Below, piece after piece: positions 23,318 through 34,248 of a stretch of DNA of 64,000 nt. The notes under the pieces are model-generated. The model made no database searches and was not told the DNA's origin. It saw nothing but the letters and a program-made list of their open reading frames with translations. The position numbers and the translations under genes were made by a program. This DNA is from Pratylenchus scribneri (taxonomy: Eukaryota; Nematoda; Chromadorea; Rhabditida; Pratylenchidae). The stretch is taken from NCBI GenBank assembly GCA_030063045.1, contig JAQSEB010000033.1:992001-1056000 (forward strand). The letters run 5' to 3'. Each line of letters opens with the position of its first letter. The first letter of the stretch is position 1.

Positions 23318-25148
23318 TCAACATTGTTCACGAAGATAGCGGCGACCAGCCTCCGAAGTTCGAACACTAAAATGTTTCGAGTTTATTTAGCATTTGATAA
23401 AAATAAAAACCTTTGCTGCAACAAATATTGGGCCGATTGGATTTGATGAGGACTTCCGGTGATTGTGATGATGCGCTCCTCATTCCCATAGGCATTCCCA
23501 ATTTCAATTCGGGCGCCGGATTCATTGCGAATACTTTTTTAGGTTTTTATTTTAAAAGTATTTTTGTAAATTCTAACCGATTGATGCGGTCTCCTCCCTT
23601 GCCAATTATGGTACCAGCCAATTCATTTGGAATTGTCACTTGGGTGGTGGTCACTTGTTCCTGCATGAAATTGCCAGGCATTCCCATTGGTGCGCCCGGT
23701 GGCATTCCACGCGGCGGCGGTGGTCCACCCGGTCCAAATCCGGCATAACCTACTAAAATGTATATTTAATGGTAATAAACAATTTTGTCCAACCTCCAGC
23801 TGGCATTCCTCCTCCTCCCATTCCGCCGTGACCGCCCATTTGAGGTTGCATTGGACCGGTGAATCCGCCGTAGGATTGAACGAGACGAGGATCATAGGCA
23901 GTTGGATCGTACGGTTTTGTTGGTCCTTTGATTGGAATTTCACGCAAAAATTCCATCATAACTTTGATTGCATTTGGCATTTTGGACCTTTAAATTAAAG
24001 TGTTTTTTCCATTAAAATAAATTATTATATTATACTGTGCGGTGGTGATCAAGACAATACGGTCGGTGGATTGTGGGCAACATTCCTGGAAAACTTTCAT
24101 TTGCGAAGATGTTTGTTCACGGAGTTCTTTGATTTTGGAGCCTTGTTTGCCAATAATAGCACCGGCATGTGATTGATGCACTAACATGCGAATGTCTATA
24201 TCATCGCGGCCCTGATCCTGTAAATACTAAATTTTTCCTTTATTTTGAATTGGAAAATGGACACAAAATTACCTCGGCCAATTTCTCCAAAATGTCGCCA
24301 AAGCAATCAGCCAACTTTTCCTGACTGCAGACAATCAAAAGGACGCTGAAATAAAACATTTTAGTGGACTTTATTTTATATTAATTAAATTTTGTCTTAA
24401 ATTCTTTTTAATATTAGAAAAATTGTTTTAGGACTGGAAATTGGATCAAAATATTGAATTTTTGGAATCCGAAAGGGTTTTAAGGTTTTTTAAAAATGGT
24501 TGAATCAACCGGGAGGATCGCTTGGGTTTGTGATTGGGGCTTCGGTCTTTGGTTGGGCAGTGGACATCGGACGGAGACTGGCAGAGGCATTTGGAGGCAA
24601 TTAAGCCCTAACCATAAACCCAATTGTGGTTTTCCTCATTCGGTTGGAGAGAATTTGGGCGGTAAAACAAGGCAAATTGAGTTAAGGATTTACCGTTCGG
24701 GTGTGCTTCGGTCGGGGACAGTTACAAGGGCTTCGTACTGCAAATTGGGTCTATGAGATTTGAGAAAAACAAATTGGATATTAAATAATTGACACAATAA
24801 ATTAACGGTCTTTCCTCAAAAACTTATTTAATACTTTAAAATATAAATAAATATGGTTGGAACTTGGAATTTTAAGTTTATGAGGAAAGGTTATGGAAAT
24901 GGCGTATTCCATTTTTGAATTTTTTCACCAGCACAAATTACAATTTTTTAAAGAATAAAATATTGAACCTTGCTGCGCAATGATTTTATTGTCTCGCCGC
25001 CTTTGCCAATAACTGCTCCGGCAGCTTTGGTTGGAATGAGCAGACGCAATTCAAACTTGCCTTCAGCCAGAGCATCATTATACCCGTCTGTTCGATATCG
25101 TTTGTTGCCGCTCATTCTGTCGTTATCAACGTCAAACTGGCGTTTCAT
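23318..25148 (-). CDS. hrpk-1: hnRNP K homolog (three KH domains)
   Basis: Start at 25148 ([20 protein letters not shown]), directly after an AAG that could be a splice or trans-splice acceptor; stop at 23318-23320. KH1 is split by a long intron: [20 protein letters not shown] then, at about 24690-24750, [15 protein letters not shown] and [22 protein letters not shown]2 is [20 protein letters not shown] with [20 protein letters not shown] Gly/Pro/Met-rich linker ([20 protein letters not shown]) precedes KH3, [20 protein letters not shown] with [11 protein letters not shown]. All three GxxG loops are intact. hnRNP K binds C-rich RNA and DNA in the nucleus and cytoplasm and regulates splicing, translation and miRNA activity. 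Confidence 0.94.
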
Positions 25149-25842
25149 TTCCTTAAAAAAACAATTTTTGGATTGTGGATTAATTTTTTGGTATTTTACT
25201 TACTTCAGGAACAAAAAAATGGATGGAGTCCAGCTCGGCGGTGATAATTGATGGTGTTTAAATTATAAAATGATGGTTTTTATTTGATATTTTAATAGCT
25301 AAAAAGAATAAATTGTTTTAATGAATGCCATTTTCAAAATATTGATGGCAAATGCTTAATGTAATGGAAATGGCAACTAAAATTTAGAAAATGTATTTTT
25401 CTATCGCAAAATACGATGAATGCTATTACCAAAAATTCTCTCAACTAACTAAACAACATATCTACTCTCCCCAAAAATCTATAACATCAAGTGGGGTGTG
25501 TGGGCTGTGGGCACAGGGCGGTGCAGAGTGCAATGCCACTCTGCTGCTTTGAATATTGAATAAAATTGTCTCGAGATTTACTGCTGAATGGAAATCAAAA
25601 AGCTAACCTAACTATAAAATTCAAAAATTCGAGGTTTATTTTGGACTTTATTTCGATGGACCGATCGACCATAACTTTTTGTGGAAAGACAAAAGCGGAG
25701 AATGAATGACTTGATCGTATTAATCCAAGCACTCCTCGTACTTTTTCATGGAATATGGATTATTTATTATTCAATACAATAGTTATGATCATGATTATGA
25801 AATGAACTCTTTCTTTATAAAATATACAATTTCCGAAGATTC
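25149..25842. other. Intergenic: hnRNP K upstream region
   Basis: AT-rich flanks surround a GC-richer block (about 25490-25560) that contains a perfect 8-bp hairpin at 25523-25544, GCAGAGTG / CACTCTGC with a 6-nt loop. No ORF. It may be upstream regulatory sequence or a small RNA; no RNA family is recognised. Confidence 0.45.
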
Positions 25843-26041
25843 TTTTTTTTACATTTTATTCAAGAAATTACAACAACAATGAAATACAACAATATTTATG
25901 GTACAATTATGATGGTATTAGGGGAAGAACAATGGTAGATGGAAGGGAATGGACATGACAAATTACAGGAATAGAGTTGGAATGGGCATGGGGGAGAGAT
26001 CGATCCTATGGTTGCTTCATCTTCTGGTTTTCTTCGGCGCA

Positions 26042-26479
26042 TCACATGTTGTATTCGATCGGCAGATTCTTGCGGCGGACCATGCCATCTCCTTGGAACC
26101 ATTCGCGACGGAATTGCTTGGCTGCTCCCTCCGGTGTGTTGGTCCATTCCACGGTGACGCGGTCGTTGTTGGTGGCCTCGGTTGCAGAATCGAAGGCATC
26201 GCAGGAGATGGCAATGTTGATGGATTCCTTCGGGTCAAGCACTCCATTGGGCGGGTCCATGTTCAGACGTTGCGGGTTGGTCGTTTTGAAGGCGAAGCCG
26301 ATGCGGTGACCGCCGGAGTTGATGATCTGTGGAAAAAAGGGAATTATTATTTGTTTGGAAATTTTAATGTTAAATTAACTGACCTTCATGTAGTAGGTGT
26401 GCTTGTCATCGAACGGGGCGTTGAAGATGACCTTTTGTCCTGGTTGTGTCGCAATATCGCCGGGTGGAATTTGTGCCAT
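26042..26479 (-). CDS. msp: Major sperm protein, copy 1
   Basis: Exon 1 is 26479-26384 (32 codons), exon 2 is 26326-26042 (94 codons plus stop), giving 126 aa, the usual MSP size. It starts [20 protein letters not shown] and contains [53 protein letters not shown] and ends [11 protein letters not shown], all core MSP sequence. MSP polymerises to drive crawling of nematode amoeboid sperm and also signals oocyte maturation. The intron begins GTCAGTT and ends TTTTCCACAG. Expression should be limited to spermatogenesis. The protein is identical to the divergent partner at 26870. Confidence 0.97.
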
Positions 26480-26869
26480 GTTGATCGTCGAGATTGGTTG
26501 TTTGCTTCTTGAAGAGATTGATTTGCTTGTCGTTTGTTGGTTGATCGGTTGATGCTGAATGATGCCGAGGCAGCGGCTTTTATAGTTGAATGCCTGCTGC
26601 TGTGACGAGAGACGAGACACGAGAATTAAATGAATCTGACACGATAGTAATACTGTATAAATTATACACAATATGATTCGATACACATAATACTATAATT
26701 AAAATAGCAACTAGAGTTAACAAAATTTACATATCTCTCACCATTATTTGCTCATTTGTTGAAGTATAAAAGCTGCTGCCTCGGCTTCATTCAGCATCAA
26801 CCGATCAACCAACAAACGACAAGCAAATCAATCTCTTCAAGAAGCAAACAACCAATCTCGACGATCAAC
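26480..26869. promoter_or_regulatory. Divergent MSP promoter and 5' leaders
   Basis: Each gene has a TATAAAAG box 105 bp before its ATG: 26577-26584 on the minus strand and 26765-26772 on the plus strand. The leaders between TATA and ATG are nearly identical in both directions. The 180 bp between the boxes is unique AT-rich DNA with GATA-core sites (CACGATAG near 26640, CATATCTCTC near 26730), the site type known to drive msp genes in C. elegans. Confidence 0.75.
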
Positions 26870-27308
26870 ATGGCACAAATTCCACCCGGCGATATTGCGA
26901 CACAACCAGGACAAAAGGTCATCTTCAACGCCCCGTTCGATGACAAGCACACCTACTACATGAAGGTCAGTTAATTTAACATTAAAATTTCCAAACAAAT
27001 AATAATTCCCTTTTTTTCCACAGATCATCAACTCCGGCGGTCACCGCATCGGCTTCGCCTTCAAAACGACCAACCCGCAACGTCTGAACATGGACCCGCC
27101 CAATGGAGTGCTTGACCCGAAGGAATCCATCAACATTGCCATCTCCTGCGATGCCTTCGATTCTGCAACCGAGGCCACCAACAACGACCGCGTCACCGTG
27201 GAATGGACCAACACACCGGAGGGAGCAGCCAAGCAATTCCGTCGCGAATGGTTCCAAGGAGATGGCATGGTCCGCCGCAAGAATCTGCCGATCGAATACA
27301 ACATGTGA
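26870..27308 (+). CDS. msp: Major sperm protein, copy 2
   Basis: Exon 1 is 26870-26965, exon 2 is 27024-27308; the 126-aa product is identical to copy 1. Intron position and phase (after Lys32, phase 0) are also the same. The 3' UTR ends with AATAAA at 27492-27497. The exact protein identity, including most silent sites, points to recent duplication or continuing gene conversion between the arms. Confidence 0.97.
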
Positions 27309-27508
27309 TGCGCCGAAGAAAACCAGAAGATGAAGCAACCATAGGATCAATCTCTTCCTCGTCCCCATTCCTCCTATCTATTCTTGTAATTAGTCATGTC
27401 CATTCCCTTCCATCCACCATTGTTCTTTCCCTAATACCATCATAATTGTACCATAAATATTGTTGTATTTTTTTATTGTTGTAATTTCTTGAATAAAATG
27501 TTAAAAAA

Positions 27509-27853
27509 AAAGTGTTCGGAAATTATATATTTTACTTACAAGGAAAGAGTCCTATTAAATATTATTCCATTCCATTCCATATTCCATGCAAAAATTACGA
27601 AAAGTGCATGGATAACAAATTTGTATTTCACACTTGGTTTTTATTTATTGTTGCTACTTCCTCTGTTACACTTTCCTATTCTTATCGCTCGGCGCTCGCT
27701 CTCCTATCATATTGGTTGGGGAATGAATTCCCTTTTCTAAGTTTTATTATATGATTAAATCCCGAATGGGTCATTTTAGTTTTTTTTTAAATCCTATGAT
27801 TTCAATGTTTTTGCTAGAAATTATTTGAAAATTATAAAATTTAAGTAAAAGCA
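27509..27853. other. Intergenic: MSP copy 2 downstream / striatin upstream
   Basis: AT-rich sequence carrying the striatin upstream region. Small frames (from 27489 and 27512) start inside the MSP 3' end and are not supported. Confidence 0.55.
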
Positions 27854-30800
27854 ATGTTAGCAAATTTTGGATCATCCGCTGATGGGAGCGGGAATAATTC
27901 AACTGGTACTACATCGGTTGTTGGTGGCGTTGATACTGCTGGAGGATCGGCTGCAAATTCAGCTGGAATGACAACGACAAACGGAGACCAAAAAGAGGGA
28001 GAAGTGAGTATTATTGTTTTACTACCGATTAATGAACGGTATATTTTCCAGTCTAAACGACAACCAATTCCATATTCTATGCCGGGAGTTCTTCATTATT
28101 TGCAGCATGAATGGAATTTTTATGAGTTCGAAAGAGCAAAATGGGAGAATGAACGGGCTGAACTCAAGGTTTTCGATAAAATTAAATTCGAATTAACCTC
28201 AACAAATTTAGGCTCGGATCAGTTTTCTAATGGGTGAAAGAAAGGCACAAGAAAATTTGAAACATGATTTAGTCCGACGAATAAAAATGTTAGAATATGC
28301 ACTTAAAAAAGAAAGGTTGGATGACAATCTTCTTTCTTAATAATATCAAATTTATCAGGATTAAATTTCGACAATTCACCGAAAATGACGGTCAACAAAA
28401 TGGTGAAATAGGAAATAATGCGGATGATGCAGATGAACCGAACCAAGCAGGTTTAAATTTTTAACTATTTTGGATTATTGAATTATTTAAAGCTATGAAC
28501 GCCTCCAAATCGACTGTTCCTTTTGACATTGATGCAGTTGTTCCACCGACAAATTTAGCTCATAATAATAATGCAGAAGTACAAAACCTTGAATGGGCAA
28601 AAGCCAGAGAAACATTGCGACAATATTTGCAGGTCAATGCAATGAAAATTAATCGCAATAATTTGTTTTAGGAAATTGGTTATACGGACAAAATCCTCGA
28701 TGTTCGTTCTTTTCGGGTGAAAAGTCTTCTTGGATTGTTACCAGAAAACACACCAAAAAGTGGAATTGAAGGAAGCGCAGATCGCGCTTTGGCTGAAAGT
28801 GAACAGGTAAATAAATATACGAAATTACTGGTTCCACAAAAAATTAAAAATTTAGGCTGTTCTGGAAGCGGCCGATGCAATCAAACAACATCGAATGAAA
28901 AGTTCTCATCAACAACAGCCAATGCTTCAAAATTCAAATAAACGCGGCGGGGCTGAAGCTGAAGAAGACAGGTTAATTATTTGATTAGATATTAAAAAAT
29001 ATTCAAAAATATTTTAGCGACTCTTCATCCGGTGGTGATGGCGAAGCGGATTTGGACGCGGATGCGGTCGAAGCAATCAATGAATTTTCCTTTTTGAAAA
29101 AGGCCATGGACGGTAGTGGAAAAGAAATGGCGGCAAAAGGAGGAAATGAACCAACAAAAGTTGACCCATTCTTCAGTTCAATTCAGGAGAGTAAAAAGCA
29201 GCAACAAAAACGCCAACCGAATATCACTCAAGGTTTTTTGAATATTTAAAAAATTGAATAAATTTTAAATTAAGGAAAACAAAATAGCAAAGATGAACAA
29301 TTTGCTGGGTCCAAATTTGGTGTTCCTTCGTCATTGCGGAATATTTCGGTGGACACAGTTCATGGCCACCAAACACTGTCCAACAATCGGCCGAACAAGT
29401 TTATGAGGAAGAAAAGTTTGAGGGAATTAAAGCCAGATTTGGGGTATAATTTATTTAACAATTAATTAAAATAAAAATAATATTTAATTTGAAGGAAGAT
29501 GAAGATGATCAAACCCAACGATGGACAATTCGCTACACTTTGAGGTCGCATTATGATTCAATTCGGGCGATGCAATTTCATCCAGTTGAAGTTTGTTTTA
29601 ACAATCAAATTATTCATTAATAATTTATTTTTAAAGCCGGTCCTAATTACTGCATCGGAGGATGGCACAGCAAAATTGTGGGATTTGAATAATTCCTCTG
29701 TGAATGCCAAAAGTGGAAATGAAGGAAGCGGTGGCGGCAAAACCAGCAGTCAATTTCCTCAACCGGCCACCGGAATTGTGGACATTGAACCATTGTACAC
29801 TTTTCGTGGCCATTCTGGACCAATTTTGGCCATGGATTTGTCACCTTTGGGCGAAAATTGTTATACGGCTGGATTGGATGGAATCATTTGTTGTTGGAAT
29901 GTTCCCAGCGTTGCTGGATTGGATATTTACCAAAATTTCGGTCAGTTATCAAAATATTACCTTTAACTTTTGTTGTATTTTTTTTAGATAGAAATATTCT
30001 CCAAGAACGTTTGGTCGGTCATACGGATGCGATTTGGTCACTTTGTTTTCATTCATCATCAAATCGACTAATTTCGGCCTCTTCTGATGGAACAATTAAA
30101 ATTTGGTAAATTTATTAAAAATAATTAAATGAATAAATAAATTAATATTTTAGGATTGTTGGATTGGCCGATGGAGCAATGCCTTCGCCGCTTCTCAAAA
30201 CAATCACCGAAGTTGGTCGGCCCCATTCAATTGATTTGGTCTCAACCGAAAGTCAACAACTCCTTTCGGCCTGCGCCCAATCAAAATGCCATATCCGTGA
30301 CTTTGAAACTGGCCAAATTGTTACTCAATTCCAAATGAATGAAAATAATGGTAAAAATATTTTTGGCCAAATAATTAATTTATTCAAAGGTGACGATGGC
30401 CCCCCGGGCGAAATTAACAAAATATTGTCGCATCCAACAATGCCGGTCACAATCACCGCAGGAGAGGACAGGAAAATTCGTTTCTTCGACAATAACACCG
30501 GCAAATTAATTAATTCCACAATGGCACACGTTGAGGGTGTTTCCACTTTGGCCATTGAGTCAAGCGGTCTTTACATGCTGAGTGCCTCCCATGATGGCTC
30601 AATTCGCCTTTGGAATGCAGAAAAGCGAATTTGCTTACAAGTTTGAATAAAAAATTAATTTTTAAAATATTTTTTAATAGGAAATTGCCGCCCATCGCAA
30701 AAAGTCCGGCTCCGGGGTTACAACGGTTGCTTTCCATCCATCTCGACAATTAATTGGCTCAGCTGGTGCGGACAGTTTGGCAAAGGTCAAAAAGCAAAAT

Positions 30801-30972
30801 AATTAATTAAATATTAAAAATAATTTTTAAGGTCTATGGAAAGGTCCGAAGCAGTCCTCGCGGTTCATTGATCGCTTCGGCATCGCCCCCGTCTTCTTCG
30901 GGCTCATCCGGGGCCAATTCATTGGTTGGATCGCCACAAAAACATCAACCGACAGCCTCCTCTCAATTATAA
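27854..30972 (+). CDS. cash-1: Striatin homolog (STRIPAK scaffold)
   Basis: Start at 27854 (MLANFGSSADGSGNNSTGTT), stop at 30970-30972. The caveolin-binding and coiled-coil region is typical: YSMPGVLHYLQHEWNFYEFE, RAKWENERAELK, FLMGERKAQENLKHDLVRRI, KMLEYALKKER. A conserved striatin motif LRQYLQEIGYTDKILDVR follows, then an acidic low-complexity linker. At least six WD40 repeats make up the C-terminus (PVLITASEDGTAKLWDLNNS, FRGHSGPILAMDLSPLGE, LVGHTDAIWSLCFHSSSNRL, SASSDGTIKIW, AGEDRKIRFFDNNTGKLI, LSASHDGSIRLWNAEKR, FHPSRQLIGSAGADSLAK). Striatin is the regulatory B''' subunit of PP2A and holds the STRIPAK phosphatase-kinase complex together. About a dozen short introns are present. C. elegans CASH-1 is the orthologue. 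Confidence 0.96.
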
Positions 30973-31622
30973 TAAACAATAATGTTTTACGGATGATGAA
31001 TATTATTTGAAGAATATTTTTGATTGACTAATTAATTGAATTTGATTTGATGATTAGAAATGTTATACCTATATTGAATATGCCCACTTTTTTGTATGAG
31101 ACCAAAACCTTCGATAATTGAGACTCATAAATCATTTTTTCCATTTGACATAAATTTGAATTTTTGCTGATTTAATTTTGTTTTAAATAGTACCCGAAAA
31201 AATTATATGACTATGAGCGGATTCGAACCCGAGACCTCAGTTTTTACAAAAAAAAGCGTTTACCCACTAAGCTAAAAATGTCGTTTTTAGTTGCATGATT
31301 TATTCTTTTTTATAAATCACCTCCAGTATAAAATTCATTTAAAAAATAAAACTCCCTGAAAATTAATCGAATTGCAAAAATGGCCCATCAGCGGTATAAA
31401 GGGAAACGGCTATAGGGCATAATAAAGGGGAAGTTTAATTTTTATCCAGCCGAACGATTAATATTAAGCTGGTTTTCTCGTTTGTTTGTCTCACCCGATT
31501 GAACATTCCATCCCAAAATAAATAGTAAATATTTAATGTGGTTTATTCCTCCTTAATAAACCGCCTCATTCCATTCTATTCATCTTATCCAATCAAGCTG
31601 TTGGTGACTTTGATTACCAAAA
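30973..31622. other. Intergenic: striatin downstream / collagen upstream
   Basis: AT-rich except for a tRNA-like sequence at 31209-31282. The collagen promoter should lie in the last 200 bp. No other gene seen. Confidence 0.5.
31209..31282 (-). other. tRNA-like sequence, tRNA-Tyr(GTA)-like, probably degenerate
   Basis: On the minus strand, 74 nt fit tRNA spacing: D-arm TAGCTTAGTGGGTAAACGCT, a loop TTGTAAA that would place GTA at the anticodon, and a T-arm GGTCTCGGGTTCGAATCC with good A- and B-box wording. Acceptor, anticodon and T stems each have several mismatches, and there is no intron as expected for eukaryotic tRNA-Tyr. I favour a pseudogene or tRNA-derived repeat. Confidence 0.4.
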
Positions 31623-33868
31623 ATGTTTTCTGCAAGAGTCGCAGCAAATTTGGCGATTGTTCTTTCTATTTTGGCTGTGATTGGATGTGCCTTATTCATT
31701 TCGGCTTTGATTGCTAAAATCAACAAAATAACAACGGATTTGGAAGCGGTCGGTTAAATTTTATCAAAAAATGGAAATGAAAATATTCAAAATTATCAAT
31801 GATTCCACCAATTTTCACAATTTTATTTCACCAATTGTTCCTTTCTTGAGTTTTGGCCATTCTCCAGATTCGATTGAAATCGCTGACCCCTTGAATTCTG
31901 CATTTATTCATTTCCTTTAATTTTTATAAAATTAATTATACCGTACATTTTTTTATATTACCATTTCCATTTGTTGCCCTTCTTACCCCATTGCTTCCAG
32001 AAAAGCCCTTAAATCCTCCTCCATTTTGACCCCCAAATGATTGTTGTTGTGGTCCAAATGACCCAAATCCACTATTACTGTTGCCACCGAATGCTCCTCC
32101 TCCTCCTCTTCCATTCCTTTCCATGCCATTTCCATTTCCAATTTGTTGTTTTTGATTTTGGCCATTCCCCCTCCCATTGTTGCGCATGTTGCCTCCTCCA
32201 CGTTTGTTACGTCTTCCTCTACCAACTTGTCCATTTTCTCCACCAATTTGCCCAATTTGTCCATCACCACCTGTCCCCAATTGCTGCCAACTTCCACCAT
32301 TCTCAAATCCGCCATTATTTCTTCTACCAATTAAATTTATTTTTTGACCGTTTCCAACTTTCCTTCCTCCACCAAATTGTTGCTGATTTTGACCCCCAAT
32401 TCGTTGTTGGTTTGGGAATGCGGGAAAAGTGCCATTTCGTCTGCCCAAATTGGCCAATTCTTCTTCCCCTTCACTGCTATGTTCACAGGCATTTGACTCA
32501 AATTTGGATTGGAAGGAAATAACCAAAAGGATTGAAAGAAAATGAATGAATTTGGACATTTTGAAAATGAATTATTTTAATTTAATTAATTGAATTGTTT
32601 GGATCACTTTGACCTTTTTATAGGCTCAATTTATTGGATGATAATCCTCAAATTCCATTCAATAACCAAAAAAGGATGAATCAGAGAGAAATTAGAAATA
32701 TTTGCATAATAATTCCTGCGGGAATGGAATTTTTTATGAATCAGCCAAAATTCCTCTTTCATTTGCAAATTTGTTAAAATTCCAGGATATGAATGAGTTC
32801 AATGGATTGCAGGCAAAAATTTGGGAAATAGCAATGAATGGCGAAAAATTGGCGGAAGGTGAAGAAAAAATGGACCATAAAAATGGAAAAATTGCTGGAT
32901 TTTTGTTGGAAAAAATTCGGGTATAAAAACCGAATTTAAATTTAAAAATACTCAAAAAATAGAGGCATCGTCGACAAATTGGCAATGAACCGAGACAAAT
33001 TGGCAATGAACCGATGGCCGCCGGTCAATGTCATTGTCTTGCAGAAAATAAATGCCCGGCTGGGCCTCCCGGGAAAAAGGGTCAACCCGGAAAGGATGGG
33101 GAACCCGGAAATAGAGGTAAAGGGATGAAAGGAGTTCCTTAAAAATAATTATTGTAGGAATGCCCGGTCCAAGTGGCCAAGACGGCACACATCCACCGGT
33201 CACAATCCAGCAAGGGGAAGTGAATTGCCGGTGATTCCTCTTTACAAATTTTAGATTAATATTTTAAAAAGAATGTGTCCTGCTGGTCCTCCCGGTTATC
33301 CGGGACCACCTGGCGAACCTGGGCAAGATGGCCATCCAGGCCCAGACGGAGAACCGGGACAAAAAGGGCAACAAGGACATCCGGGAATGCCTGGACCGCA
33401 GGGAATGCATGGGGAACCGGGTCTGGCAGGCAAAAATGGGCCGCCCGGAAATGCCGGTCGAAATGGAACGATTGGGGGAAAAGGCGAACCAGGGGCCCAA
33501 GGTGAGTGAAAAATTTGAAAAAAAAGGATTTGAATTTTTTGGCAGGCGCCAAAGGTAAACCAGGACAGCCAGGAAATGCTGGAAGGCCGGGCCAGGATGG
33601 AAAACCTGGAATGGCAGGAAAGCCGGGGGCAGTGGGACATGGGGGCGATGGCGGCGATCGAGGGCCACAGGGTTAGGGGGAAACAATTTACGGACATTAA
33701 AAATGATGATGAAAATTTAAAGGACCCCCAGGGGATTCAGGCAATAATGGGGAGCCGGGCAAAGATGCAAAGTTGGTTGAATTTAATGAATTTGAATTAA
33801 ATCCACTTTTTGTCATTTTCAGCTATTGCCGTTGTCCACGTCGAACTGGCAAATTGCTTACAAATTAA
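31623..33868 (+). CDS. Cuticle collagen
   Basis: Exon 1 (31623-31748) encodes the cuticle-collagen N-terminus: [20 protein letters not shown] followed by [13 protein letters not shown], a signal-anchor segment. Exon 2 starts at 32786 ([20 protein letters not shown]). After a short intron comes the subtilisin-type processing site RHRR, a small duplicated RQIGNEP unit, then the first Cys cluster [14 protein letters not shown] and Gly-X-Y blocks: [17 protein letters not shown], then [20 protein letters not shown] through [20 protein letters not shown]. The last intron splices GKDAN to [14 protein letters not shown], the conserved Cys-x-Cys end of these collagens. It is secreted by epidermis, trimerised and cross-linked into the exoskeleton. 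The first intron (31749-32785) contains an opposite-strand gene. Confidence 0.95.
31936..32559 (-). CDS. Secreted Gly/Asn/Gln-rich protein nested in the collagen intron
   Basis: An intronless 207-aa frame on the strand opposite the collagen. A signal peptide ([18 protein letters not shown]) is followed by an acidic patch ([17 protein letters not shown]) and a long low-complexity basic body rich in Gly, Asn, Gln and Arg ([60 protein letters not shown]), ending near KKCTV. No conserved domain is recognised. Such proteins in nematodes include cuticle-matrix and antimicrobial-type peptides; either is only an inference. The dibasic and RGRR sites could be processed. A similar protein lies at 35655-36216. 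A 161-aa frame on the collagen strand is its shadow. Confidence 0.75.
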   Translation of the reverse strand: MSKFIHFLSILLVISFQSKFESNACEHSSEGEEELANLGRRNGTFPAFPNQQRIGGQNQQQFGGGRKVGNGQKINLIGRRNNGGFENGGSWQQLGTGGDGQIGQIGGENGQVGRGRRNKRGGGNMRNNGRGNGQNQKQQIGNGNGMERNGRGGGGAFGGNSNSGFGSFGPQQQSFGGQNGGGFKGFSGSNGVRRATNGNGNIKKCTV

Positions 33869-34038
33869 TTAACATAAAATTACTCAGTCAAATTATTCCG
33901 ATTTATATAAAAATTTAATCGAATTAATAATTTGGACAACAATTTTGATTGATTAATAGTTAATTAAATTGTAATTCATTGATCATTCATTGTGTTTTTT
34001 TGTTATTTAATTCGATTTTCTCTTCTTCCTCTCTTTAT

Positions 34039-34248
34039 TCATTGGATTGAGCAACATTTGAAGAATCCATTTTTCTTGCCACGCTTCGGCTTGAAATCCG
34101 GGAAAATCAGTGGAAAAATTTGGTCATAATTGGAGGCAAATTCCACATCAATGCCTTCTTTGATGAATCCTTCCAATTCTTCGTATTGTTCTTTATTCTT
34201 CTCCGGCAAAATCATTCGCGGAATTCCTACAATTTTGGCAGCATCCAA
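34039..34248 (-). pseudogene. Orphan C-terminal fragment of a Lon protease
   Basis: A single open exon (34248-34039, acceptor TTTGTTTCCAG) reads AAKIVGIPRMILPEKNKEQY, EELEGFIKEGIDVEFASNYD, QIFPLIFPDFKPKRGKKNGF. It matches the last part of the mitochondrial Lon proteolytic domain (human LONP1 has ...[35 protein letters not shown]). The catalytic Ser and Lys, the GGxxEK block and the whole ATPase lie upstream in Lon and are absent here: the next 1.4 kb upstream holds no Lon exons. A short stretch at about 34340-34400 (IIRELFSKVEIEGEELKELI) is open but does not splice in phase. It looks like a truncated gene copy; a misassembly is also possible. Confidence 0.7.

Larger units (their letters stand above)
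25843..27508. repeat. Large inverted repeat holding two MSP genes
   Basis: Left arm about 25843-26590, right arm about 26760-27508. The arms cover TATA box, 5' leader, both exons, the intron and the 3' UTR to the AATAAA. Both exons encode identical protein; differences are scattered in the UTRs and leader. The unique central spacer is about 170-180 bp. Confidence 0.93.

Noticed and set aside
21478..25148. Operon of hnRNP K and PQBP1
   Set aside because: Same strand and related function, but about 550 bp separate stop and start and no spliced-leader evidence can be seen.
25949..26512. 187-aa plus-strand frame
   Set aside because: Antisense shadow of MSP copy 1; the minus-strand frame encodes the known protein with correct splice sites. 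The equivalent antisense frame on copy 2 is rejected too.
32037..32522. 161-aa plus-strand frame inside the collagen intron
   Set aside because: Antisense of the Gly/Asn-rich secreted gene; lacks a signal peptide and sits in the intron of the spliced collagen.
33264..33697. Pro-rich minus-strand frames of 98-140 aa
   Set aside because: They are antisense shadows of the Gly-X-Y collagen repeats; GGN codons read backwards give proline-rich peptides.
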